Shown piece after piece: positions 1 through 5,317 of a stretch of DNA of 6,363 nt (the stretch's first letter is position 1; each line of letters begins with the position of its first letter). The notes under the pieces are model-generated. The model did not search any database. It was not told where the DNA came from and saw only the letters and a list, made by a program, of their open reading frames with translations. The position numbers were made by a program, and so were the translations under genes. The DNA comes from CAYVBW01 sp964449995 (GTDB lineage: Bacteria; Patescibacteriota; Microgenomatia; UBA1400; PJMF01), in contig CAYVBW010000027.1 in assembly GCA_964449995.1 (NCBI GenBank), forward strand, positions 1-6,363, read 5' to 3'.

Positions 1-910
1 ACTCTTCCTTAACTTCACTGATTCCTAATTTTTCTACGTCAATAATATCTGCAGCCTTTACTCTTAAAGAAAAATCTTTTTTTGATTCACCAGGCATGGG
101 TTTTAACTTTGCGTCTTTGGTGTTTGAAAGATGTTGTTTAATTTTCTCTGCGCTTTCGCGATCTATTCTAGATCCTAAAGCTATATCTTGAGTGATGTGT
201 TTAGCCCCAATTGGCAGTGATCCTGAAAGTTCCAAGACTCCATCAACATAGGCACAAAATGAACTTGTATCGGAACCAATATTTAATGCAACAGCACCCA
301 ATTCCTTCTCAGTTTCAGTTAAGGTAACTTCAGCTGCAGCTAGCGCTGAAAAAACAAAAGCCTCTACATCAATCCCCAAATCACTTAAACACTTCCTGAT
401 ATTTTTCAGGGTAGAGCTTAAGCCAGTAATAATATGTGCTTCTGCCTCAAGTCTTACTCCAGTCATGCCCACTGGATCTTTAATTCCTTCTTGGGAATCA
501 ACTTTAAAAAATCTAGGAACAACATGAATCACTTCACGCTCAGCAGGGACTGAAATGGCACGAGCTGCCTCTATCACTCTTTCTACATCCTCTTCCGTGA
601 TTTCCTGGTCAGGATCAGCTACTGCCACCACACCTGTAGAGTTTTTAGAAGACACGTGAGAGCCTGAAACCAAAACATATGCACTACGAACACTTATACC
701 AGCCATTCTCTCAGCAGCGTTTAAACTTTCTTCAATAGCGCCAAGAGCTGCTTCTAAGTTTACAATTGCACTTTTTTGAACACCCAGAGATGAAACTGCA
801 GAAAACCCAACAACCCTTAGGCGAGGACTGTCTCCTCCATAAGTTGCAATTAGAGTGGCTATTTTGTCACTGCCGATATCAATTGCGGTGATTACATTTT
901 CTTTACTCAT
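1..910 (-). CDS. ftsA: Cell division protein FtsA, C-terminus cut off by window edge
   Basis: Actin-like ATPase that anchors FtsZ filaments to the inner face of the membrane and recruits later division proteins. The ATG at 908-910 opens 303 codons with no stop before the window edge. An in-frame TAA at 935-937 rules out a longer start. Phosphate-1 motif is DIGSDKI (residues 11-17). Residues about 84-165 fit the FtsA-specific 1C domain and include QEGIKDPVGMTGVR (140-153) and HIITG, close to E. coli FtsA. IGAKHITQDIA (235-245) matches the family's P-G-HIT-DIA block. The phosphate-2 motif is odd: LNIGSDTSS (209-217) where DIGGGT is usual. About 110 C-terminal residues, including the adenosine motif and membrane-binding helix, are missing. 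It lies 223 bp after ftsQ, and ftsZ is expected next. No Shine-Dalgarno precedes the start. The 1C block makes FtsA much likelier than MreB or PilM. Confidence 0.95.
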   Translation of the reverse strand, partial: MSKENVITAIDIGSDKIATLIATYGGDSPRLRVVGFSAVSSLGVQKSAIVNLEAALGAIEESLNAAERMAGISVRSAYVLVSGSHVSSKNSTGVVAVADPDQEITEEDVERVIEAARAISVPAEREVIHVVPRFFKVDSQEGIKDPVGMTGVRLEAEAHIITGLSSTLKNIRKCLSDLGIDVEAFVFSALAAAEVTLTETEKELGAVALNIGSDTSSFCAYVDGVLELSGSLPIGAKHITQDIALGSRIDRESAEKIKQHLSNTKDAKLKPMPGESKKDFSLRVKAADIIDVEKLGISEVKEE

Positions 911-960
911 AAAATAAAAGTATTTGAAGCTATTTTAAAGCAAGTCTAATATTAACTAAC

Positions 961-990
961 ATAATAGCAAATTTCATACCCATCTGTCGA
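961..990 (-). promoter_or_regulatory. Candidate extended -10 sigma70-type promoter for ftsA
   Basis: On the minus strand, TCGACA (985-990, 5 of 6 matches to TTGACA) is separated by 18 bp from TATTAT (961-966, 5 of 6 matches to TATAAT). TG sits one base before the -10 (968-969), giving an extended -10 element. AT-rich sequence lies upstream of the -35. Transcription would begin near 954, leaving about 43 nt before the ftsA ATG. This is a sequence match only, in AT-rich DNA where -10-like hexamers are frequent. The joint match of three elements at a sensible distance raises confidence. Confidence 0.5.
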
Positions 991-999
991 GCTAAAATA

Positions 1000-1011
1000 A
1001 ATTTGCAAATT
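1000..1011. repeat. 12-bp perfect palindrome upstream of the ftsA promoter
   Basis: AATTTGCAAATT reads the same on both strands and ends 9 bp upstream of the candidate -35 of ftsA. The position would suit an operator or activator site. One or two perfect 12-bp palindromes are expected by chance in a window of this size and composition, so function is only a possibility. Confidence 0.3.
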
Positions 1012-1032
1012 AGTATTAGTAATAGATATAAG

Positions 1033-1063
1033 CTCATTTCTGAGGGGTTTCGACCCAGGTGAG
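1033..1063 (-). other. Imperfect hairpin in ftsQ-ftsA gap
   Basis: In the minus-strand RNA, CUCA (1060-1063) can pair with UGAG (1033-1036). Inside it GGGU (1053-1056) pairs with ACCC (1045-1048) around a CGAA tetraloop, with CU/AG pairs and bulges between. The patch is GC-richer than its surroundings. No T-run follows, so it does not look like a standard terminator. It might be a weak terminator, an RNA-processing site, or chance. Confidence 0.25.
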
Positions 1064-1133
1064 TTTCATCTCTTAGAATTTTATTCTGCCCAATACGTCA
1101 ATTTAAGACACAAGTAACAAAACTAGAGATTTT

Positions 1134-1889
1134 CTAAAACTTAACAACAGGTAAATCAAATCTCATATCTATAGTTTGAACTAGCTCTTGACTTTCAGAA
1201 GCCTGGCGAGCAATTTCTAAATTATCATTAATGAGCCCAATTTTAACTCCTAAAACATCAGGATCTGTTTCTTCTTCAAAAACATACTGAATACCGTCCA
1301 ATATGATTTCAGATTCATCTTTATTTAAATAAAATTGATCATAGTCCAAACCCTGGTTGGTAAAGGCCAAAATAAATTCATATATGAGGTTGTGAAGCTC
1401 AAAATCTAATCTATCATTTTCAATTAAATATAAATAGTCCTCTGACAAAGATACCAATGGTAATGAAAAAAATTGATCATCTAAGGCCAGGTATCCTCCT
1501 GAGTTAACTATAAAAATTTGCTCATTAAGTTTGAGTTTATAATAAGGATCCTCAATTTGAAAAAATATAATTAAAGTATCTGGCAGCCTTTTTTTAATGT
1601 TAATTGGTTCTAGTACTTGGCCTCGATCATTGATTAATGTAGTTGTAAAAAGGGGAGTCTTTTCAAAATTAGTAAAAAACAAAGATTGATTTTTCAAGAA
1701 TGAAAGATTTTGACAAAAACCTGGATCATGCGAATTATCTACTTCACAAATTATATTATTAATTCTAAAAAAATAACTACCTATTAAAATAAAAAGAACA
1801 AAAATCAAGGCACCAATAAGTTGAAAAATTCCTTTTGAAAAAAAATTATTCCTGGTTTGTTTTCTCACTGCAGAAGACTTTTTTTTCAT
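1134..1889 (-). CDS. ftsQ: FtsQ/DivIB-like cell division protein
   Basis: Bitopic membrane protein that scaffolds the division complex outside the cytoplasmic membrane. It has 251 residues, similar to bacterial FtsQ. A Lys/Arg-rich cytoplasmic tail (1-20) is followed by one hydrophobic segment (about 21-41), then an extracytoplasmic region beginning FRINNIICEV, where the POTRA domain sits. A KRLPDTLIIFFQIEDPY segment (100-116) fits the strand-rich FtsQ fold. The C-terminal IDMRFDLPVVKF (240-251) closely matches the family's closing ID-RF-PVV strand. Two cysteines, C48 and C59, lie just outside the membrane. Identity rests on topology, the C-terminal motif and position between murG and ftsA, since the middle is divergent. 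The start ATG lies 6 bp after the murG stop, so the two genes are almost certainly co-transcribed. No Shine-Dalgarno is visible. Codons 2-4 contain a run of eight A. The gene is noticeably AT-richer than ftsA. Confidence 0.85.
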   Translation of the reverse strand: MKKKSSAVRKQTRNNFFSKGIFQLIGALIFVLFILIGSYFFRINNIICEVDNSHDPGFCQNLSFLKNQSLFFTNFEKTPLFTTTLINDRGQVLEPINIKKRLPDTLIIFFQIEDPYYKLKLNEQIFIVNSGGYLALDDQFFSLPLVSLSEDYLYLIENDRLDFELHNLIYEFILAFTNQGLDYDQFYLNKDESEIILDGIQYVFEEETDPDVLGVKIGLINDNLEIARQASESQELVQTIDMRFDLPVVKF

Positions 1890-1895
1890 GAAAGG

Positions 1896-3029
1896 TTATT
1901 GTGACAAAGAAACCAAAATGTTGTAAATTTTTTGTTCGGAACCAAGCTGCATTGAGGTTTTAATTTCTTTTAAGTTTTTAATATAAATTTGGCGATTTTT
2001 AGTTACCTGAACCAGCGCTGACTTTAAACTAATATGATTAAGATTGTCTTGAATTAAAAGATAAGCAGCTTTTCTTACAGAAAGATGTTTCGCGTTAACC
2101 ATCTGCTCATCAAAATGGGAGTGGGGTAGAGGGATTAAAATTGAAGGCAATTGATGATATACAAGCTCTTCAATTGTATTAGCTCCAGCCCTTGAAAGTG
2201 CCAGTGAAGCATGTTGATAAAGCCAGGCTAAATCTTCTTCATCTATCCACTCCCTAACATAATATCTCTCAGCCTTAAAATTCTTGTTTTGGGCATAACT
2301 CAAAAGATCCGAGGCGTAATTGTAAAGCTTGTTAGATCGTCCACACTGATGTACGACAATATAATCTTTAATAATCCATTCCAAATTAGATTTAATCAAA
2401 TCATTAATTACCTTTGACCCTTGATTTCCTCCCAAAATTAATAAAATTTTATCATTAGGGTTAATTTTTTTTATCCACGATGGTTGAGGGGTCGATTTAG
2501 TACTTGTAATTGCTTGCCTTAATGGAGTACCAGTTAATTCTAATTTATGCTGGTAGCGCTTTAAGTTATAGTTTTCGGGAGAATAACTGTAAGCTATCTT
2601 TGAACTAAAATAAAAAATGATTTTATTTGCTAAACCAACCACCCTGGTTCCCTCGTGTGTCAAAGAGGGTATTCTACAAAATCTTCCAGCAATAACAAAA
2701 GGAACAGCTACATATCCACCAAATGACATAATCACATTTGGTTGGTGTTCTCTAATAATTTTATATGCCTGAGCCAAACTCAGTAAAAATCTAAAAGGCT
2801 TTATTAACCATGAAAAAAAATTAGCTTTTTCCAACTTAACTGCCTTAAAAGGAATAAATGGCACACTTCTTTTTTTAACCTCATAAGCCTCTATGGCTTT
2901 TTGTTTTAATGAACCTTGACTGTATATTCTGCCAGCGAAAACTATTTGTGTATCGGGATGGTTGTGAATAATCCAATCAATTAAACCAAGCGCTGGCGTT
3001 AAGTGTCCTCCTGGAATTAAGATTTTCAT
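1896..3029 (-). CDS. murG: UDP-GlcNAc:lipid I GlcNAc transferase MurG
   Basis: Peripheral membrane GT-B glycosyltransferase that adds GlcNAc from UDP-GlcNAc to lipid I to form lipid II. Complete at 377 residues (family about 350-380). N-domain: PGGHLTPALG (6-15) in place of the usual GGTGGH-PALA loop, SFGGYVAVP (102-110), HEGTRVVGLANK (125-136, family HEQN-PGLANK), and GTPLR (167-171). C-domain donor site: GGNQGSKVIN (200-209), VVHQCG (225-230), SRAGANTIEEL (279-289), with E288 aligning to the donor-binding Glu of E. coli, and DEQMVNA (307-313). A hydrophobic, basic patch (FFSWLIKPFRFLL, 71-83) fits the membrane-docking face. The acceptor loop is shortened, with Pro before the GGH. The gene follows ftsW after 95 bp that include a candidate promoter, and precedes ftsQ by 6 bp. 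murC, which commonly follows murG, is absent here. Confidence 0.96.
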   Translation of the reverse strand: MKILIPGGHLTPALGLIDWIIHNHPDTQIVFAGRIYSQGSLKQKAIEAYEVKKRSVPFIPFKAVKLEKANFFSWLIKPFRFLLSLAQAYKIIREHQPNVIMSFGGYVAVPFVIAGRFCRIPSLTHEGTRVVGLANKIIFYFSSKIAYSYSPENYNLKRYQHKLELTGTPLRQAITSTKSTPQPSWIKKINPNDKILLILGGNQGSKVINDLIKSNLEWIIKDYIVVHQCGRSNKLYNYASDLLSYAQNKNFKAERYYVREWIDEEDLAWLYQHASLALSRAGANTIEELVYHQLPSILIPLPHSHFDEQMVNAKHLSVRKAAYLLIQDNLNHISLKSALVQVTKNRQIYIKNLKEIKTSMQLGSEQKIYNILVSLSQ

Positions 3030-3071
3030 TAAATATTAAGATAAATTATATTTAATAATGACAATATTTTA

Positions 3072-3123
3072 GCTGAACTATTAATTATAGACTAGAATTT
3101 TATTAAGTTTTAACAGTTTGAGC
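3072..3123. repeat. Imperfect inverted repeat across the murG promoter region
   Basis: Arms 3072-3084 and 3110-3123 match as GCT-G-AACTATTAA versus TTAACAGTT-TG-AGC. That is 8 of 9 inner positions plus three outer pairs, with about 25 bp between. The arms touch both the -35 and the -10 of the candidate murG promoter. In RNA the one mismatch would be a G-U pair, so a hairpin at the end of the ftsW transcript is also possible. No T-run follows, which argues against an intrinsic terminator. Confidence 0.3.
3084..3113 (-). promoter_or_regulatory. Candidate promoter for murG-ftsQ
   Basis: On the minus strand TATAAT (3084-3089) is a perfect -10. TTAAAA (3108-3113, 4 of 6 matches to TTGACA) lies 18 bp upstream. 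Transcription would start near 3077, giving a leader of about 47 nt before the murG ATG. It sits in the 95-bp ftsW-murG gap, the natural place for an internal promoter. The sequence here is so AT-rich that a chance -10 match is a real possibility. Confidence 0.4.
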
Positions 3124-3124
3124 T

Positions 3125-4207
3125 CTATTTTTTGGGGCTTTTCGCTACTTTATAAACAAATCCTGAAGCAAAAAGCACAGAAACTAAAGACGAGCCACCA
3201 TAAGAAAAAAGAGGTAAAGGCAAACCAGTAAGGGGTAAAAGAGCAACAATTGATCCCAAGTTTAAAACTGTTTGTCCAGCTATCCATAGCAGTACTCCTG
3301 ATGTAAAAAGTTGTTCAAAAGAATATTTTTTTTGAGCAATAGCGGTTTTATAAATAAGATAAAAATAGAGTCCAAATAAAATTAGAATAAAACAAGAACC
3401 AATAAAACCAAGTTCCTCTGCTACGATAGCAAAAATAGAGTCACTACTAAGCTCGGGAATAAAAGCATGCTTTTGTTGAGAGTTGCCCAATCCTAAACCA
3501 AACCAACCTCCGCTACCTAAGGCTAACGTGATTTGTCTAATTTGAAAACTAGCACCCAAAGGATCAACCTCTGGATTCAAGAAGGTTTGAATTCTTCTTA
3601 ATCGATACGGAGAAGCTAGTATTGCTACGATCAGCAACACCAACCCAAAACCGATGATTGGCAGCAATTTTTTTATATTGCCGCCGGCAACAAAGAACAT
3701 TCCAGTTGCAATGGCTAAAATAACTAATAGCGAGCCTATATCAGGTTGAAGTAATAAAATAACTGCTGGTAAAGAAATTAAAAATATAAAAGGAAGTATC
3801 CTTTGGTGTTTTTTTAACCAATTAGCGAAAAACACAATTAAGCCTAATTTAAAAAATTCAACTGGTTGAAATGAAGTAATTCCTAAATCAATCCACCGTT
3901 TAGCTCCATTAACCTCAATGCCTATTGAGGGAACTAGTGTTAAAACCAAAGCCAAAAAAGTTATTAAATAAACAACGGGCGCAATTTTTAGCCAAAATTT
4001 AATAGGGGTAAAATATGCAATTAAAAAAGCAATAACTCCTATTAAAAGCCAAATTATTTGCCGAGTAATGAAGTAATACTGATGCCCGTAGAGATTAAAA
4101 CTCTCAATAGTTGAGGCTTGAAATACAAAAAAAAGTCCAACCAATGATAATAAAACCAATATAATTACCAAACCAGTTGCTGTTGGTATTTTTGAGAAAA
4201 TTTTCAT
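3125..4207 (-). CDS. ftsW: SEDS peptidoglycan polymerase FtsW
   Basis: Polytopic SEDS glycosyltransferase that polymerises lipid II into septal glycan strands with a class B penicillin-binding protein. Complete at 360 residues with about ten hydrophobic segments. Family motifs run in order: NGAKRWIDLG (100-109) and FQPVEFFKL (113-121), QPDIGS (154-159), YRLRRIQTFLNPEVDPLG (201-218), then the large extracellular loop with LGSGGWFGLGLGNSQQK (230-246). PELSSDSIFAIVAEELGF (251-268) contains D256, which aligns with the catalytic Asp of RodA/FtsW. NLGS (316-319) and TGLPLPLFSYGGSSL (327-341) complete the set. NGAKRW and the position between mraY and murG favour FtsW over RodA. A weak AGGG lies about 6 nt before the ATG, the nearest thing to a Shine-Dalgarno in this window. 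murD, often found between mraY and ftsW, is missing. Confidence 0.96.
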   Translation of the reverse strand: MKIFSKIPTATGLVIILVLLSLVGLFFVFQASTIESFNLYGHQYYFITRQIIWLLIGVIAFLIAYFTPIKFWLKIAPVVYLITFLALVLTLVPSIGIEVNGAKRWIDLGITSFQPVEFFKLGLIVFFANWLKKHQRILPFIFLISLPAVILLLQPDIGSLLVILAIATGMFFVAGGNIKKLLPIIGFGLVLLIVAILASPYRLRRIQTFLNPEVDPLGASFQIRQITLALGSGGWFGLGLGNSQQKHAFIPELSSDSIFAIVAEELGFIGSCFILILFGLYFYLIYKTAIAQKKYSFEQLFTSGVLLWIAGQTVLNLGSIVALLPLTGLPLPLFSYGGSSLVSVLFASGFVYKVAKSPKK

Positions 4208-4245
4208 AAATACCCTAGCGAATATTTTTTAATAACCAAATAAAT

Positions 4246-5292
4246 TTAAATTACAGCCAGCCAAACTCCAAACAAAGTTAGCATTATTTGTACTAACCAA
4301 GCTCGCTGCACGATCTTGGGTTCCTCCCAGCCCAAAGATTGCAGAGTTAAATGAAAAGGAGCAGCCACAAATACTTTCTTATTTCTAAATCTTCTTGATA
4401 ATAATTGTAGTAAAGAGGAGCAAACTTCAAAAACAAAAATAAAACCAATAATTAGAAGTGCGACAACTTTACCCAAAAGCAATCCCACCACTGCCAAAGT
4501 TGCTCCAAAAGCTAATGAGCCAACATCCCCCAGCATAATTCTTGCGGGATAAACATTAAAATAAAGAAAAGATACCAATGCACCAATCCAAAGAGCTAAA
4601 AAAACTGAAAGAGTTAAATCTAAAATTGATGCAGATAAAATCCACAAACCAAATAATGAAATCATCAAGATCCCACTAGCCAAACCATCTAGACCATCTG
4701 TAATATTAACTGCATTAGCAAAAGCAACAATCACAAAACTAGCAAAAGGAATATAAAACCAACCCATTTCAAAAATACCTATAAAAGGAATGTTTAAAAA
4801 CGAAATTCCCAAATTATAATAAAGCATTAAGGCGGTAATGGAAGCCAAAATAACTTGTATTAATAATTTAAACTGCATCTTTAGGCCAAAAAAACCAGAG
4901 TGTTCAAAACCAAAAAATTTTTTGATGTCATCATAAAGTCCTAAAATAGAAAAAGACAAAAAAGTAAAAAAGATAACATTCACTTCAGCTTGATGGCTGG
5001 CGTAAGCAGTGCCAAGATGAATCCCCATTAAATTTAACAGTGGCATCACCAATGCAAAAAGTAGTGAAACTATAATAATTATTAGCAAACCGCCTCCAAT
5101 TGGAGTGCCTTCTTTGACTCGATGGAAGTAATTAAAAACTGCTGTTTTTTCTCCAAAAACATTAGTTGTATTGTCTTGTTTTTTTCTCTGAAACTTCAAA
5201 GTATAGAGCAAATTAATAAATGGCACTATTGCAATACTAGTAACAATAAAAGAAAAAATTAATAAACCTAAAGAAAGAGCTAAAGTATTCAT
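4246..5292 (-). CDS. mraY: Phospho-MurNAc-pentapeptide translocase MraY
   Basis: Integral membrane enzyme that transfers phospho-MurNAc-pentapeptide from UDP to undecaprenyl phosphate, giving lipid I. Complete at 348 residues (family about 320-360) with around ten hydrophobic segments. Motifs: KEGTPIGGG (60-68, family K-GTPTMGG), GLYDDIKK (118-125) with the D121-D122 pair, NAVNITDGLDGLA (193-205), YPARIMLGDVGSLAFG (248-263) with D256, and APFHLTLQSLGWEEPK (311-326). In most MraY proteins the last motif starts P-HHH. Here only H314 of the three His remains, followed by Leu-Thr. The Asp residues tied to Mg2+ binding and catalysis are intact, so the enzyme is probably active. The gene lies 25 bp after murA and 38 bp before ftsW. 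The start is preceded by a T-rich stretch without a Shine-Dalgarno. WecA-type transferases are less likely because of the GTP--GG and GWEEPK motifs. Confidence 0.96.
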   Translation of the reverse strand: MNTLALSLGLLIFSFIVTSIAIVPFINLLYTLKFQRKKQDNTTNVFGEKTAVFNYFHRVKEGTPIGGGLLIIIIVSLLFALVMPLLNLMGIHLGTAYASHQAEVNVIFFTFLSFSILGLYDDIKKFFGFEHSGFFGLKMQFKLLIQVILASITALMLYYNLGISFLNIPFIGIFEMGWFYIPFASFVIVAFANAVNITDGLDGLASGILMISLFGLWILSASILDLTLSVFLALWIGALVSFLYFNVYPARIMLGDVGSLAFGATLAVVGLLLGKVVALLIIGFIFVFEVCSSLLQLLSRRFRNKKVFVAAPFHLTLQSLGWEEPKIVQRAWLVQIMLTLFGVWLAVI

Positions 5293-5317
5293 AAAAAAAC
5301 AATAATTAATAAGTTTT

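Larger units (their letters stand above)
911..1133 (-). other. ftsQ-ftsA intergenic leader
   Basis: This 223-bp gap is the longest non-coding stretch in a cluster whose other gaps are 6-95 bp. Read on the minus strand it holds a GC-richer hairpin-like patch (about 1033-1063), a 12-bp perfect palindrome (1000-1011), a candidate promoter (961-990) and an AT-rich untranslated leader ending at the ftsA ATG. No reading frame in it has both a start and a useful length. I see no clear intrinsic terminator after ftsQ, because no T-run follows the hairpin. Its most likely job is to give ftsA, and probably ftsZ, separate transcriptional control. Confidence 0.6.

Noticed and set aside
1044..1057. TGGGTCGAAACCCC on the minus strand resembles a tRNA T-arm.
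   Set aside because: The loop is one base short, and no acceptor, D or anticodon stems can be placed around it.
952..1065. A 37-codon stop-free frame on the minus strand in the ftsQ-ftsA gap, ending YEICYYVS.
   Set aside because: It has no ATG or GTG start and overlaps the candidate promoter. I recognise no family in it. A decayed gene end cannot be excluded but is not supported.
1034..1069. An 11-codon minus-strand ORF (MKLTWVETPQK) that could be a leader peptide.
   Set aside because: It has no ribosome binding site, lies upstream of the likely ftsA transcript start, and is well within chance length.
1879..1886. Run of eight A at ftsQ codons 2-4 as a programmed slippage site.
   Set aside because: AAA-rich starts are common in AT-rich membrane proteins, and no alternative frame of useful length follows.
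3045..3050. A second perfect TATAAT on the minus strand close to the murG start.
   Set aside because: No acceptable -35 lies 16-18 bp upstream. The leader would be very short, and such hexamers are frequent in this AT-rich gap.
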